From Cupriavidus sp. AU9028 (GTDB taxonomy: Bacteria; Pseudomonadota; Gammaproteobacteria; Burkholderiales; Burkholderiaceae), in contig NZ_JAIMCG010000004.1 in the NCBI RefSeq assembly GCF_019795295.1, positions 248,001 to 312,000 of the forward strand: a stretch of 64,000 nucleotides of DNA, written 5' to 3'. The notes beneath the pieces were generated by a model. The model did no database searches. It saw only the letters and a list, made by a program, of their open reading frames with translations, and was not told the origin of the DNA. The translations under genes were made by a program, and so were the position numbers. Below, piece after piece: positions 25,990 through 36,198 of the stretch; the stretch's first letter is position 1, and each line of letters opens with the position of its first letter.

Positions 25990-27075
25990 TCATCCGGCGT
26001 AGCCTTCTGCGCGGATGCCTAGCCGGCCCAGCAGGGCGCGATCACGCTCGGCCTGCGGGTTGCCGGTGGTCAGCAGCTTGTCACCGTAGAAAATGGAATT
26101 GGCGCCGGCCAGGAAGCACAGCGCCTGCAACGCTTCGTCCATGGCCTCGCGCCCCGCGGACAGCCGCACCATCGCGCGCGGCATGGTGATGCGGGCGACG
26201 GCAATGGTGCGAACGAACTCGAACGGGTCCAGCTCGGGGGTGCCGGCCAGCGGCGTGCCCTCGACCTGCACCAGGTTGTTGATGGGCACCGACTCGGGGT
26301 ACGGGTCCAGATTGGCCAGTTGCGCGATCAGCCCGGCGCGGGCGACGCGCGTCTCCCCCATGCCGACGATGCCGCCGCAGCAGACGTTGATGCCGGCCTC
26401 GCGCACGTGGCCGATGGTGTCGAGCCGATCCTGGTAGGTGCGGGTGCTGATGATCTTGCCGTAGAACTCGGGCGACGTATCGAGGTTGTGGTTGTAGTAG
26501 TCCAGGCCGGCGTCCTTCAGCCGTTGCGCCTGCTCGGCCTCCAGCATGCCGAGCGTGACGCAGGTTTCCAGCCCCATGGCCTTGACCTCGCGGATCATGT
26601 CGATCACGGGCTCCAGGTGACGCTCCTTGGGGCTGCGCCACGCCGCGCCCATGCAGAAGCGCGTGGCGCCGTTCTCGCGTGCGGCGCGCGCGGCTTCCAG
26701 CACCTCGTCCAGCGCCATCAGCTTCTCGGCCTTGACGCCGGCATCGTGGTGCGCGCTCTGCGGGCAGTAGCCGCAATCCTCCTCGCACCCGCCGGTCTTG
26801 ATCGACAACAGCGTGGACAGCTGGACCGTGTTGGCGTCGAAGTTCTCGCGATGCACCTGCTGCGCACGGAACAGCAGGTCGTTGAAGGGCAATTCGAACA
26901 GGGCCGCCACGTCGGCGACGGTCCAGGCGCCGGGCTTGCCGGCGGGGGCATCGACGTGCGCGGTGGAGCCGTTGGCCACGCGAGCGGCATGGCGCAGCGC
27001 GTCGAGGGATACCTTGGCGGTGGCGGCGGCGGTGACGGTGGTGCCTTCGACGGCGGAGACGTTGTGATTGCTCAT
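25990..27075 (-). CDS. bioB: Biotin synthase BioB
   Basis: Radical-SAM enzyme inserting sulfur into dethiobiotin, last step of biotin synthesis. ATG 27075 gives 361 residues. The radical-SAM cluster motif is [13 protein letters not shown] (CxxxCxxC); the other cluster's ligands sit in the RFCMGAAWR and CVTLGML regions, and the [13 protein letters not shown] and GMGET motifs are classical BioB. A 30-residue Ala/Thr/Val-rich extension precedes the common start. The ATG overlaps the bioD stop (ATGA). The same reading frame is open for about 1 kb upstream through bioD, but that is chance. Confidence 0.97.
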   Translation of the reverse strand: MSNHNVSAVEGTTVTAAATAKVSLDALRHAARVANGSTAHVDAPAGKPGAWTVADVAALFELPFNDLLFRAQQVHRENFDANTVQLSTLLSIKTGGCEEDCGYCPQSAHHDAGVKAEKLMALDEVLEAARAARENGATRFCMGAAWRSPKERHLEPVIDMIREVKAMGLETCVTLGMLEAEQAQRLKDAGLDYYNHNLDTSPEFYGKIISTRTYQDRLDTIGHVREAGINVCCGGIVGMGETRVARAGLIAQLANLDPYPESVPINNLVQVEGTPLAGTPELDPFEFVRTIAVARITMPRAMVRLSAGREAMDEALQALCFLAGANSIFYGDKLLTTGNPQAERDRALLGRLGIRAEGYAG

Positions 27076-27875
27076 GATGCGATGTCTTGTTCGGTGACGA
27101 GCCGGGACGCGGCCCGGGTCTCGGTAATGTTGCTGTCGGCGGCGCAGGCAGCGGCGATCGGTCCGAAGTCGATGCCCGTGGCCGCCTCGGCGGCGGGCAG
27201 CCCCCACGGAAGCACGCCCAGCAGCGGGATCTGCTGCGGCCCGAGGGCCGCCTTCAGCGTGTCGATATTGGCGTCGGCAAGCGCCATGCCGGGGTCGATG
27301 CGATTGGCGATCCAGCCGGCCAGCCGCAGTCCACGGGCGCGGATCGCCTCGACGGTCAGCATGGCGTGGTTCAGGCAGCCCAGCCGGATGCCGACCACCA
27401 GCACGACGGGAAGCGCCAGCCGCACGGCGAGGTCGGCCGTGTCCCAGCCGTCCGGCCCGCTGGCCAGCGGCACGCGGAAACCGCCCACGCCCTCGACCAC
27501 CACGGCGTCTGCACGCGAGCGCAATTCCCGCAGCGCCCGCTCGATGGGCGACGGTTCGATGCGCACGCCCTCGGCCTGTGCGGCCAGATGCGGCGAACAG
27601 GGGGTGCGCAGCAGCCAGGGACAGGTCAGTTGCCGGGGAACCGGCACCGTGCCGGCCATCCGCAGCTGCTCGACGTCCTCGTTGCGCCATTCGCCCCGGC
27701 CGGCCGCCTCTTCGACCCACTCGCAGCCGCTTGCAATGGGTTTCATGCCGGCACAGCGCCATCCGGCCTGGGCGAAGGCGTGCAGCAGCGCCGCGCTGGC
27801 GTGCGTCTTGCCGACGCCGGTATCCGTTCCGGCGATGAAGCAGGCGATACGATCGATACGATTGGGCTGGCTCAT
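27072..27875 (-). CDS. bioD: Dethiobiotin synthetase BioD
   Basis: ATP-dependent carboxylase closing the ureido ring of dethiobiotin. 267 residues from ATG 27875. It shows the P-loop [19 protein letters not shown], the substrate Lys in [21 protein letters not shown] and the NRIDP base-recognition motif. It overlaps bioF by 4 bases upstream and bioB by 4 downstream, so the operon is tightly coupled. An insert with a run of charged residues ([16 protein letters not shown]) is within family variation. Confidence 0.96.
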   Translation of the reverse strand: MSQPNRIDRIACFIAGTDTGVGKTHASAALLHAFAQAGWRCAGMKPIASGCEWVEEAAGRGEWRNEDVEQLRMAGTVPVPRQLTCPWLLRTPCSPHLAAQAEGVRIEPSPIERALRELRSRADAVVVEGVGGFRVPLASGPDGWDTADLAVRLALPVVLVVGIRLGCLNHAMLTVEAIRARGLRLAGWIANRIDPGMALADANIDTLKAALGPQQIPLLGVLPWGLPAAEAATGIDFGPIAAACAADSNITETRAASRLVTEQDIAS

Positions 27876-29128
27876 GGCGCGGCCCTCCCCGCAGCGGCTT
27901 TCCGCAGCGCGGCGACCAGCTGCCGCACATCGTCCTGGCCATGCTCGGCCGACAGGGTGATGCGCAGCCGCGCGGTGCCCTCCGGCACGGTTGGCGGACG
28001 GATGGCGCCGACACGAATGCCGGCCTGCTCTTCCAGTTGACGCGACAGGGCCAGTGCCACCGCGTTGTCGCCAACGATCAGCGGCTGGATGGCGGTGATG
28101 CTGTCGGCCAGCTGCCATGCCTGCCGGCCGTCTGCCACCTGCCGCGCAAGCAATGGCACAAGCCCGGCGCGCAGTTCGCCAACGCGCTGCTGCAGCGCAT
28201 GCCGCCGTTGCTGGCCTTCGCTGCCTTCGATCAGCTCGAGGCTGGCCAGCAGCGCATTCGCGGCGGCCGGCGGCGACGCGGTGGTGAAAATGTAGGTGCG
28301 CGCGGTGTTGATCAGATGCTCGACGATGGTCTCGTGCGCGGCAACGAAGGCGCCGGACACGCCGGCCGCCTTGCCCAGCGTGCCGATATGGATCAGCCGT
28401 CGGGAGGCAAGGCCGAGGTGTTCGGGCACGCCGCGTCCCTGCCTGCCGAGCACGCCGAAGCCGTGGGCATCGTCGACGATCAGCCAGGCGTCGTGGCGCT
28501 CCGCCAGTTCCAGCAGCTCGCCCAACGGCGCAATCGCGCCATCCATGCTGAACACCGCATCGGTGACGATCAGCTTCAGGGGGCTGTTGCATGCCGCCAG
28601 CGCCGCGTCGAGTGCCGCGACATCACGGTGCGGATAGCGCTGCACCGCGGCACGTGCCAGGCGTGCGCCATCGATCAGCGAGGCATGGTTCAGCGTCTCG
28701 CAAAACAGCGTCGCATCGGCACTGCCCAGCGCCGTCAGCACGCCCACGTTGGCCATGTAGCCGCTGCAGAACAGCAGCGCGCGTGCCCGCGGGATGTAGG
28801 GCCGGTACCAGTCGGCCAGCCGCTGTTCCAGCTGGCGATGCGGCAAGGCGTGGCCGCTGACCAGATGGGAGGCGCCGCTGCCCGCGCCCCAGCGCATCGC
28901 CCCTTCGGCAAAGGCGGCGACGATCCCCGGGTGATTGGCCAGGCCAAGGTAGTCGTTGCTGCTGAAGGACAGCAGCGGCTGCGGATGGCAAGCCCCCCCC
29001 GGCGTGGCCGACGATACGGGCGCCACCGCCTGCCGCACCGAACAAGGGGAATGCGCCAGCCGTCGGCTGCGCACCAGCGCCTGGCGCTCCCGCTCGGCGG
29101 CGGCACGGTCAAGCAGGTCAAGCAACAT
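27872..29128 (-). CDS. bioF: 8-amino-7-oxononanoate synthase BioF
   Basis: PLP-dependent condensation of pimeloyl thioester with alanine. ATG 29128 has GGGAGG upstream and gives 418 residues. Family motifs: [37 protein letters not shown], and the PLP Lys in [12 protein letters not shown]. The segment at residues 20-50 is slightly longer than in E. coli. It overlaps bioA by 11 bases and bioD by 4. Confidence 0.96.
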   Translation of the reverse strand: MLLDLLDRAAAERERQALVRSRRLAHSPCSVRQAVAPVSSATPGGACHPQPLLSFSSNDYLGLANHPGIVAAFAEGAMRWGAGSGASHLVSGHALPHRQLEQRLADWYRPYIPRARALLFCSGYMANVGVLTALGSADATLFCETLNHASLIDGARLARAAVQRYPHRDVAALDAALAACNSPLKLIVTDAVFSMDGAIAPLGELLELAERHDAWLIVDDAHGFGVLGRQGRGVPEHLGLASRRLIHIGTLGKAAGVSGAFVAAHETIVEHLINTARTYIFTTASPPAAANALLASLELIEGSEGQQRRHALQQRVGELRAGLVPLLARQVADGRQAWQLADSITAIQPLIVGDNAVALALSRQLEEQAGIRVGAIRPPTVPEGTARLRITLSAEHGQDDVRQLVAALRKAAAGRAAP

Positions 29129-30554
29129 GGGCTGCCTCCCTGTCCGGTGCGCTGCGCTTGCAGCCATCCACTGGCGCCTGTGCCAGCGTCGCGTCCAGCG
29201 CCGCCCGCATCCGCTCGCCCAGCCAGCGCGCCTGCGCCGCGTCGAAGACGTACGGCGGCAGCAGGTAGAGCGTTGGACCGATCGGGCGCACCAGCAACTC
29301 GTGCTCCAGCGCGGTACGGTGGAAGGCTTGCGCGAAACCGTCGAAGCGGTATTCCGGCCGCAGGTCCGCCGCCCAGATCAGGCCCCGCTGTCGCACGTGG
29401 CACAGCCGCGCATCCGACGCGAGCGGCGCCATGCCGTCGGCGAGCCAGGCGGCGCGCTCGCGATTGCGCGCGATTACCTCGTCCTGCTCGAACAGGTCCA
29501 GCGTCGCGAGCGCCGCGCGGCAGGCCAGCGCATTGCCGGTGTAGGAGTGCGAGTGCAGGAAGCCGCGGCGAGGATCGTCGTCGACGAATGCCTGCTGGAT
29601 GACGTCGCGCGAGAGCACCAGCGAAAGCGGCAGATAGCCGCCGCTGATGCCCTTGGACAGGCACAGGAAGTCGGGCCAACGATGCGCGGCCAGCGGCTCG
29701 CCGGAGTGCGACTGCTCCCAGGCGAAGAAGGTGCCGGTGCGCCCGCATCCGACCGCGATCTCGTCGGCGATCAGGTGAACCCGGTAGCGGTCGCACAGTG
29801 CGCGCGCGCCGTCGAGGTACAGCGGGTCGTACATCGCCATCCCTGCCGCCCCCTGCACCAGCGGCTCGACGATCAGCGCGGCGATGTGGCCGGCACGGGC
29901 CTGCAACAGCGTCTCCAGCTCGGCGAGCGCGCGCCGCGCCACCATCGCGGCGGTCTCCTCCGCGCCAGCCTGGCGGGCATCGGGAGACATCACCACATGC
30001 GCGCGGTGCAGCAAGGGGGCGTAGGCATCGCGGAATACCGCAACGTCGGTCACCGCCAGCGCGCCGACGGTTTCGCCGTGATAGCCGTGGCGCAGGCAGA
30101 CGAACTCGCGCTTGGCCGGCAGCCCGGTATTGCGCCAGTAATGGAAACTCATCTTCAGCGCGATCTCGACCGCCGACGCGCCGTCGGAGGCAAAGAAGGC
30201 ATTGCCGAGCGCGCCGCCGGTCAGCGCGGACAGCCGCTCGGCCAGTTCGACCGCCGGGGCGTGCGTGCAGCCCGCGAGCATCACGTGGGAAATCGCGTCG
30301 AGCTGCTCGCGCAGCGCGGCATTGATGCGAGGATTGGCGTGACCGAACAGGTTGACCCACCAGGAACTGGTGGCGTCGAACAGGCGGCGCCCGCGGTCAT
30401 CGAACAGCCAGGGGCCGTCGCCGCGCTGGATGGCCAGCGGACCGTCGGATTCTCGGGGGCGCAACGGCGTGCACGGATGCCAGATCGCACGGCGGCTGCG
30501 CGCTGACAGCGTGCCGCCATGCCCAGGGTCCGCTTGCAAGGACAGGGAATTCAA
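29118..30554 (-). CDS. bioA: Adenosylmethionine-8-amino-7-oxononanoate aminotransferase BioA
   Basis: PLP enzyme transferring the amino group of SAM to make diaminopelargonate. I place the start at TTG 30554 because GGAGG stands 6 bases before it; this gives 478 residues and puts the usual WHPCTPLR motif near residue 30. The in-frame ATG 30641 upstream lacks a ribosome site. Motifs: [46 protein letters not shown] and the PLP Lys in [13 protein letters not shown]. First gene of bioA-bioF-bioD-bioB. No BirA-type operator was recognised before it; it follows liuC by 237 bases and may share its transcript. Confidence 0.95.
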   Translation of the reverse strand: MNSLSLQADPGHGGTLSARSRRAIWHPCTPLRPRESDGPLAIQRGDGPWLFDDRGRRLFDATSSWWVNLFGHANPRINAALREQLDAISHVMLAGCTHAPAVELAERLSALTGGALGNAFFASDGASAVEIALKMSFHYWRNTGLPAKREFVCLRHGYHGETVGALAVTDVAVFRDAYAPLLHRAHVVMSPDARQAGAEETAAMVARRALAELETLLQARAGHIAALIVEPLVQGAAGMAMYDPLYLDGARALCDRYRVHLIADEIAVGCGRTGTFFAWEQSHSGEPLAAHRWPDFLCLSKGISGGYLPLSLVLSRDVIQQAFVDDDPRRGFLHSHSYTGNALACRAALATLDLFEQDEVIARNRERAAWLADGMAPLASDARLCHVRQRGLIWAADLRPEYRFDGFAQAFHRTALEHELLVRPIGPTLYLLPPYVFDAAQARWLGERMRAALDATLAQAPVDGCKRSAPDREAAHVA

Positions 30555-30791
30555 GGGTGTCCTCCATGGGTTGTCGTCCACCCGCGCGCGCGCCGGCACG
30601 GCGGCCGGGCTGCGCGAGCGGATTGGAACGGGAGAACGCATGGTAGGAAGCCCTGGTGACGGTGGCAAACCAGGCAATGGCAGCGGCAAATCGGCGGGAT
30701 GCGAGCAAGATACCGACAGAAGCGGTGGGCTTGCGCAACGATCGACGCCGGCCGTGCGGACCATCTGGCTATCTTCCGCCAACTGCCCGTA

Positions 30792-31580
30792 TCAGGCGGG
30801 ACGCCAGGACGGCGCGCGCTTCTCGAGGAACGAGCGCACGCCTTCGCGCCCTTCGTCGGAAGCACGGATGGCGGCGATGCGCTCGGCCGTATCGACCAGC
30901 AGCGCATCGTCGATGCCCCTGCCCGCCACCTCCCGCACCAGGCGCTTGCTCTCGCGTACCGCGTTCGGGCTGTTGGCCACCAGCGTGGCGGCCACTGCGG
31001 CCACCCGTTCCTGCAGCTGCGCCGCCGGCACCGCCTCGTGGATGAAGCCGATGCGCAGCGCTTCGGCGGCATCGAAGCGCTCCGCGGTGATGAAGTACCG
31101 CCGGGCCGCCTGCTCGCCCATCGCGCGAATCACGTAGGGGCTGATGGTGGCAGGCAGCAGGCCCAGCTTCGCCTCCGACAGGCAGAAGTGCGCGCTGTCC
31201 GCGGCAATGGCAATGTCGCATGCCGCGACCAGCCCGACGCCGCCGGCATAGGCGTCGCCGTGCACCTGGGCGATCACCGGTTTCGGGCAGGCCCAGATCG
31301 TGTGCAGCATCTGGGCAAGGGTCAGTGCATCGGCGCGGTTCTCTTCGTTCGAGTAGCCGGCCATCTTCTTCATCCAGTTCAGGTCGGCGCCGGCGCAGAA
31401 GGCCGGACCGTTGCCCGCGAGCACGATGACGCGCACTTCGGCGGTATCGCCCAGCGCGCGGAAGGCGCCGCTCAATTCACCGATGACGGTTTCGTTGAAC
31501 GCGTTGCGAACATCCGGACGGTTCAGCGTCACGGTGGCGACATGGCCTGCGACGTCGATGCTCAATGTGGTGAAATCCAT
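30792..31580 (-). CDS. liuC: Methylglutaconyl-CoA hydratase (enoyl-CoA hydratase family)
   Basis: Crotonase-fold hydratase, 262 residues from ATG 31580 behind GGAGGAGAA. It should convert 3-methylglutaconyl-CoA to HMG-CoA, the step between methylcrotonyl-CoA carboxylase and HMG-CoA lyase. The oxyanion-hole segment GNGPAFCAGADLNWMKKM, the AYAGGVGLVAACDIAIAAD stretch and ATISPYVIRAMG are those of the LiuC/AUH branch. The assignment to this substrate comes from context; by sequence alone it is a crotonase. Confidence 0.92.
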   Translation of the reverse strand: MDFTTLSIDVAGHVATVTLNRPDVRNAFNETVIGELSGAFRALGDTAEVRVIVLAGNGPAFCAGADLNWMKKMAGYSNEENRADALTLAQMLHTIWACPKPVIAQVHGDAYAGGVGLVAACDIAIAADSAHFCLSEAKLGLLPATISPYVIRAMGEQAARRYFITAERFDAAEALRIGFIHEAVPAAQLQERVAAVAATLVANSPNAVRESKRLVREVAGRGIDDALLVDTAERIAAIRASDEGREGVRSFLEKRAPSWRPA

Positions 31581-31633
31581 TCCGTTCTCCTCCAATCCGT
31601 TTGCATTCGTCCTGCCAGGGCCGCCAATGCCCG

Positions 31634-32623
31634 TCAGGGTGTTGACTGCACGCTGGCGGGCGCATCGCCCGGCAGCAATTCCGCCTGGCGCAACGCCGCC
31701 TCCACCAGCGGCGACCACGCGGCCAGTCCGCGCGAGAAGTACTGGTGGCCGTCCGCGCCGAAGGCCGGCATCAGGTGGTAATGCCCGAGGCCGCCCGCAC
31801 TGCGGTAAGCGTCGAACCATTCGGCCGGGTACGGACCCATGAAGCGGTCGTTGGTGGTGTAGATCCAGTGCGTGGCCACCCGGGCCATGCGGCCGTAGTC
31901 CGCGAACAGCCGCGATTGCTGCTCGGGATCGCACGGCTCGCCCGGATGCCGTTCCGGATCGCCCCCGCCACCGCCGGCGAAGTTGATCACCACCCGCACG
32001 CCCTGCGGATTGCGAGCGGCCAGCGCAATCGATACCGCGCCGCCGAACGACTGGCCGATCACCGCAATCCGTTGCCCATCGACCTCCGGCCGCGCCCGCG
32101 CCGCCTCGATGACCTGATGCACCTGCTCCGCCCCGGCCTCGAAGCCGGGCCGATAGCGCTTGCGATGGCAGGGGCCGGTGTTCTCGACATCGGGGCCGCC
32201 GCTGACGCCGTAGCCCATCCGCGTCGGTACCACCACCAGGAAACCGAGCGAGGCGAAATAGCGGGCCTGTGGTGCCATCCGCACGCGCCCCATGCGCAAG
32301 CGCGCGTCCGGGTCCGGCGGGCGGCCATGATTGAGCAGCAGCAGCGGATAGCGGTCGCGGCCCGCTTCACGCAGCGCCGTCGCCACGATGCGCTGTGTCA
32401 CCTGCGCTCCCTTGCTGTCGATCACCTCCACCGGCACCGACCAGGTTTCCTCGATCATCGCGTGGATGCCGTCGCCCTCGGCCGGCGTTGGCCAGCTGCC
32501 GGCGTCGGCGTCCGGGCCCTCCATGGCCACCGGGATGGCGAACGCGGCGGTACTTGCCGCCGCCAGCAGCCATTGCGCCGCAACCTTCGCCGCTGGCGCG
32601 GCCCAGCCCTGCCCCACGCTCAT
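31634..32623 (-). CDS. Exported alpha/beta hydrolase
   Basis: Serine hydrolase of 329 residues lying 3 bases after liuB. Residues 1-30 form a signal peptide (MSVGQGWAAPAAKVAAQWLLA..., AFA). Core motifs: LLLLNHGRPP (oxyanion strand), nucleophile elbow IGQSFGGAVS with Ser, Asp candidates around TTNDRFMGPYP and a final His in ADGHQYFSRG. It resembles dienelactone-hydrolase-like esterases. Four Cys in PCHRK, PCDPE and nearby could form disulfides in the periplasm. Its link to leucine use is unclear; substrate unknown. Confidence 0.85.
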   Translation of the reverse strand: MSVGQGWAAPAAKVAAQWLLAAASTAAFAIPVAMEGPDADAGSWPTPAEGDGIHAMIEETWSVPVEVIDSKGAQVTQRIVATALREAGRDRYPLLLLNHGRPPDPDARLRMGRVRMAPQARYFASLGFLVVVPTRMGYGVSGGPDVENTGPCHRKRYRPGFEAGAEQVHQVIEAARARPEVDGQRIAVIGQSFGGAVSIALAARNPQGVRVVINFAGGGGGDPERHPGEPCDPEQQSRLFADYGRMARVATHWIYTTNDRFMGPYPAEWFDAYRSAGGLGHYHLMPAFGADGHQYFSRGLAAWSPLVEAALRQAELLPGDAPASVQSTP

Positions 32624-32626
32624 CGA

Positions 32627-34234
32627 TTACATCCGGAACACGCCAAACTTCATGTCGCCGATCGGCGCATTCAGGCTCGCCGACAAGCCGAGCGCCAGCA
32701 CCGTGCGCGTCTGCGCGGGATCGATCACGCCGTCGTCCCACAGCCGGGCGCTGGCGTAGTACGGGTGGCCCTGGTGCTCGTATTGCTCGCGGATGGGCCG
32801 CTTGAAGGCCTCCTCCTCGTCAGCGCCCCAACTGCCGCCGCGCGCCTCGATGCCATCGCGCCGCACCGTGGCGAGCACGCTCGCCGCCTGTTCGCCGCCC
32901 ATCACCGAGATCCGCGCGTTCGGCCACATCCACAGGAAGCGCGGCGAGTAGGCGCGGCCGCACATGCCGTAATTGCCCGCGCCGAAGGAGCCGCCGATGA
33001 TCACGGTGAACTTCGGCACCTGCGCGGTGGCAACAGCGGTCACCATCTTGGCGCCGTTGCGGGCGATGCCCTCGTTCTCGTACTTGCGCCCGACCATGAA
33101 GCCGGTGATGTTCTGCAGGAACACCAGCGGGATCTTGCGCTGGCAGCACAGCTCGATGAAGTGCGCGCCCTTGAGCGCGGACTCCGAGAACAGGATGCCG
33201 TTGTTGGCGATGATGCCGACCGGGTAGCCCCAGATCCGGGCGAAACCGCAGACCAGCGTGGTGCCGTAGCGCGCCTTGAACTCGTCGAAATCCGAATCGT
33301 CGACGATGCGGGCGATCACCTCGCGCACGTCATAGGGCTTGCGCGTGTCCGTGGGGATCACGCCGTACAGTTCCTCGACCGGGTAGCGCGGCTCCATCGG
33401 CTCGTGCAACCGGATCTGGTCGGGCTTGCGGCGGTTCAGGTGCTGCACGATATTGCGTGCCAGCGACAGGGCGTGCAGGTCGTTCTGCGCGAAGTAATCC
33501 GCGACGCCCGACAGGCGGGTGTGCACGTCGGCGCCGCCCAGGTCCTCCGCGCTGACCTCCTCGCCGGTGGCCGCCTTCACCAGCGGCGGCCCGCCAAGGA
33601 AGATGGTGCCCTGGTTCTTGACGATGATCGACTCGTCGCTCATTGCCGGCACATAGGCCCCGCCCGCGGTGCACGACCCCATCACCACCGCGATCTGCGG
33701 AATGCCCTGCTTCGACAGGTTGGCCTGGTTGTAGAAGATGCGGCCGAAATGGTCGCGATCCGGAAACACGTCGTCCTGGTTCGGCAGGTTCGCGCCACCG
33801 GAGTCGACCAGATAGATGCAGGGCAGGTTGTTCTGCTCGGCGATCTCCTGCGCGCGCAGATGCTTCTTGACGGTCATCGGATAGTAGGTGCCGCCCTTGA
33901 CCGTGGCGTCGTTGCAGACGATCACGCATTCCTGTCCCGCCACGCGGCCGATGCCGGTGATGATGCCCGCGCCGGGCGCGGCATTGTCATACATCTCCCA
34001 GGCGGCCAGCTGCGACAGCTCCAGGAATGGCGTGCCGGGATCGAGCAGCTGCTGCACGCGGTCGCGCGGCAGCAGCTTGCCGCGCGCCAGATGCTTGTTG
34101 CGGGCCTCCTCGCCGCCGCCCTGCGCGACCTCGGCAATCCGCGCCTTCAGGTCGGCGACCAGCGCCTGCATGGCGTCGGCGTTGGCCTTGAACGATTCCG
34201 AGCGGGCATTCAGTTTCGATTCGAGCGTGGGCAT
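32627..34234 (-). CDS. liuB: Methylcrotonyl-CoA carboxylase, carboxyltransferase subunit
   Basis: Beta subunit (535 aa) that moves the carboxyl group from biotin to 3-methylcrotonyl-CoA. Two crotonase-like halves are seen: the N-half with [38 protein letters not shown] and [17 protein letters not shown]; the C-half with [36 protein letters not shown] and [14 protein letters not shown]. These motifs mark the methylcrotonyl-CoA type rather than propionyl-CoA carboxylase. Partner of LiuD at 23886-25910. Confidence 0.96.
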   Translation of the reverse strand: MPTLESKLNARSESFKANADAMQALVADLKARIAEVAQGGGEEARNKHLARGKLLPRDRVQQLLDPGTPFLELSQLAAWEMYDNAAPGAGIITGIGRVAGQECVIVCNDATVKGGTYYPMTVKKHLRAQEIAEQNNLPCIYLVDSGGANLPNQDDVFPDRDHFGRIFYNQANLSKQGIPQIAVVMGSCTAGGAYVPAMSDESIIVKNQGTIFLGGPPLVKAATGEEVSAEDLGGADVHTRLSGVADYFAQNDLHALSLARNIVQHLNRRKPDQIRLHEPMEPRYPVEELYGVIPTDTRKPYDVREVIARIVDDSDFDEFKARYGTTLVCGFARIWGYPVGIIANNGILFSESALKGAHFIELCCQRKIPLVFLQNITGFMVGRKYENEGIARNGAKMVTAVATAQVPKFTVIIGGSFGAGNYGMCGRAYSPRFLWMWPNARISVMGGEQAASVLATVRRDGIEARGGSWGADEEEAFKRPIREQYEHQGHPYYASARLWDDGVIDPAQTRTVLALGLSASLNAPIGDMKFGVFRM

Positions 34235-34288
34235 CGGGTCTGTCTCTTCCTGTTTCGTTATGGGTCGGATCGTTTGCGGCGCGCTGCG

Positions 34289-34981
34289 TCAGCCGTCGCC
34301 GGCAGGCAGCGGGTGCCCCGGCATCAGCGTGTACGGATGCTGCCAGCCTGGCAGTTCCCGGATGCGCTGCATCCAGGCATGGATGTGCGGATAGTCGGCC
34401 TGCCAGTCCACACCGATCTCGTCCTCGTAGAACACGTAGCCCGCCAGCGAGAAGTCGGCGATGGTGCAGCGGTCGCCGGCGGCGAAGCGGTGCGATTGCA
34501 GATGCGCGTCGAGCACGCGCCATGCCGCCTCGCAGCGTCCGCGCAGGTACTGCACGATGACCGGATCCGGCTCGCGCGCGAAGTTGCGCAGGAAACGGTA
34601 GGTCGCCATGTACGAGGTGAACTTGTGGTTGTCGAACAGCAGCCAGCGCAGGATCTCGGCTCGCTCGGCGTCGTCGCGCGGGCCATGGGCGTCCAGCCGC
34701 CGCGCCAGCAGGTCGAGGATCGCGCCGGACTGGGACAGCCGCTGGCCGTCGAACTCGAGCACCGGCACCTCCCCCATCACGTTGATCGTCCGGTAGGCGG
34801 GAGTGCGCGTCTCGCCGTTGAAGAAGTCGACGAAGCGCGGCTCCCACAGCCGCGCACCGCGCTGCACGCCCAGCGTCTCGAGCATCAGCGCGACCTTGTA
34901 GGCGTTGCCGGACTGGGCAAAGCAATAGAGGCGATACGGCGGCGCGCCGGCTTCCGGGTTCCGCTCCTGCTGCAGGCTCAT
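34289..34981 (-). CDS. Glutathione S-transferase family protein
   Basis: Cytosolic GST-like protein of 230 residues from ATG 34981 with GGGAG upstream. The thioredoxin-fold N-domain starts YRLYCFAQSGNAYKVALMLE and has the cis-Pro and Ser-Gln of GEVPVLEFDGQRLSQSGAIL. The helical C-domain carries the CTIADFSLAGYVF capping motif. Active-site Ser or Cys class cannot be told with certainty. The start overlaps the YchJ-like gene (ATGA). Confidence 0.92.
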   Translation of the reverse strand: MSLQQERNPEAGAPPYRLYCFAQSGNAYKVALMLETLGVQRGARLWEPRFVDFFNGETRTPAYRTINVMGEVPVLEFDGQRLSQSGAILDLLARRLDAHGPRDDAERAEILRWLLFDNHKFTSYMATYRFLRNFAREPDPVIVQYLRGRCEAAWRVLDAHLQSHRFAAGDRCTIADFSLAGYVFYEDEIGVDWQADYPHIHAWMQRIRELPGWQHPYTLMPGHPLPAGDG

Positions 34982-35436
34982 CGTTGTTCTCCCAACATTT
35001 GTCCATCGAGATACAGCCACCGGGGCGCCTCGCCGGGCGCTGCCGGTTCACGCACGAAGCGGCTGCGCTCGTGCATGCGCGTGGCCTTGCCGTTCACCTT
35101 GTAGCGCGCGACGAACTCGACCTCGGCATGGTCCTCGTCCTGCTGGGCCTTGCCGCGGACGGTCAGGCCAAGCCATTGCACGCGCGGCGCGCCCGGCGCC
35201 GACTCGTTCGCGATGTCCTGCTCCAGCCCGTCGGGGCACGTGGACGGGTGCCAGGTGCGCCGCAGCCAGCTGCCGTCCCCGAGCACGTAGGCGCTGTAGC
35301 GCGAGCGCATCAGCTGCTCCGCGCTCGCGGGCCACCCTTCGCCGCGGTGGAACGGCCCGCAGCAGCTGTCATAGCTGCCTGCGCCGCACGGGCACGGGTT
35401 GCCGGCGCCGGCGCCGGCGGGGGACGGCTTGCTCAT
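34978..35436 (-). CDS. YchJ-family SEC-C motif protein
   Basis: A 152-residue protein of the YchJ/UPF0225 family. The N-terminal metal motif is NPCPCGAGSYDSCCGP (residues about 13-28), followed by an NTF2-like domain with AEQLMRSRYSAYVLGD and LRRTWHPSTCP, ending in the conserved ERSRFVRE...RWLYLDG stretch. Zinc binding by the Cys cluster is expected from the family; function unknown. Overlaps by 4 bases at both ends with HAD and GST genes, so the three are coupled. Confidence 0.9.
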   Translation of the reverse strand: MSKPSPAGAGAGNPCPCGAGSYDSCCGPFHRGEGWPASAEQLMRSRYSAYVLGDGSWLRRTWHPSTCPDGLEQDIANESAPGAPRVQWLGLTVRGKAQQDEDHAEVEFVARYKVNGKATRMHERSRFVREPAAPGEAPRWLYLDGQMLGEQR

Positions 35437-36155
35437 CCCACCAGCTCCGGCAAGGCGCGCATGTCGGTGAAGGTGGTGTGGGCGCCGGCTTCGCGCAGCA
35501 TCGCCGCATCGTTGCGCGCGGCATAGCCGAACACGGTCATGCCGGCGGCCACGCCGGCGGTGATGCCCGCCGGGCTGTCCTCGATCACCGCGCAGCGCGC
35601 CGGGTCGACGCCCATGGTCCGCGCCGCGAGCAGGTAGACGTCCGGAGCCGGCTTGCTGCGCTCCACCTCGGTCGCGGAGAAAATGTGCTCGCGGTCGTCG
35701 CGCTGGAACAGCTCGACCAGGCCGGTGCGCGTCAGCTGCAGCTTTACCTTGACGCGATCGGCACCCGAGGCCACGCACAGCGGCATGCCGGTGGCGGCGA
35801 TGGCCTGCACCGCTTCGCGCACGTGCGGGATCGCTTCGACCTCGGCTTCCAGCGTCGCGTTGCGCCGCGCCAGCCATTCCGACAGCCAGTTCTCGGGCAA
35901 CGGCGCGCCGCGCATGCGTTCGATGGTGCCCAATTCCTCGCGCACCGCGCGGCCAAGGAACATCGCGGTGGATTCCTCCAGCGAGATGTCGATGCCCAGT
36001 TCGTTCAGCATGCGGTTGAGCAGGCGGTTGACGATGGGCTCGCTGTCGACCAGCACCCCGTCACAATCGAAAATCACGCAATCGAAGCGGCCGGGGCGGA
36101 CGCTGCCCTGCGAAGCGGTTGCTGCGGAAGAACTGGGGGTGCTGCTGGAAGTCAT
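35433..36155 (-). CDS. HAD-superfamily phosphatase (beta-phosphoglucomutase-like)
   Basis: A 240-residue HAD hydrolase, subfamily IA. Motif I is FDCDGVLVDSEP (nucleophile Asp of DCDGV), motif II is CVASGADR, motif III Lys lies in ERSKPAPDVY and motif IV in VIEDSPAGITAG. The cap insertion follows motif I (residues about 40-100). A polar Ser/Thr-rich N-terminus of about 20 residues precedes the fold. Likely a sugar-phosphate or related small-molecule phosphatase; no substrate can be given. Coupled to the YchJ-like gene. Confidence 0.93.
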   Translation of the reverse strand: MTSSSTPSSSAATASQGSVRPGRFDCVIFDCDGVLVDSEPIVNRLLNRMLNELGIDISLEESTAMFLGRAVREELGTIERMRGAPLPENWLSEWLARRNATLEAEVEAIPHVREAVQAIAATGMPLCVASGADRVKVKLQLTRTGLVELFQRDDREHIFSATEVERSKPAPDVYLLAARTMGVDPARCAVIEDSPAGITAGVAAGMTVFGYAARNDAAMLREAGAHTTFTDMRALPELVG

Positions 36156-36198
36156 GCGGTGGTAAATCCGGTTGGTTGGTTCGTTGGCAGGGATCGCG

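Noticed and set aside
25990-28074. BioB reading frame open far upstream, suggesting a fusion protein
   Set aside because: The upstream part lies inside bioD in another frame; the real bioB start with the ATGA overlap is at 27075.
31745-35104. A 1119-codon open frame on the plus strand
   Set aside because: It runs antisense through the hydrolase, liuB and GST genes, has no ribosome site and encodes His/Arg/Ala-rich sequence typical of the reverse frame of GC-rich genes.
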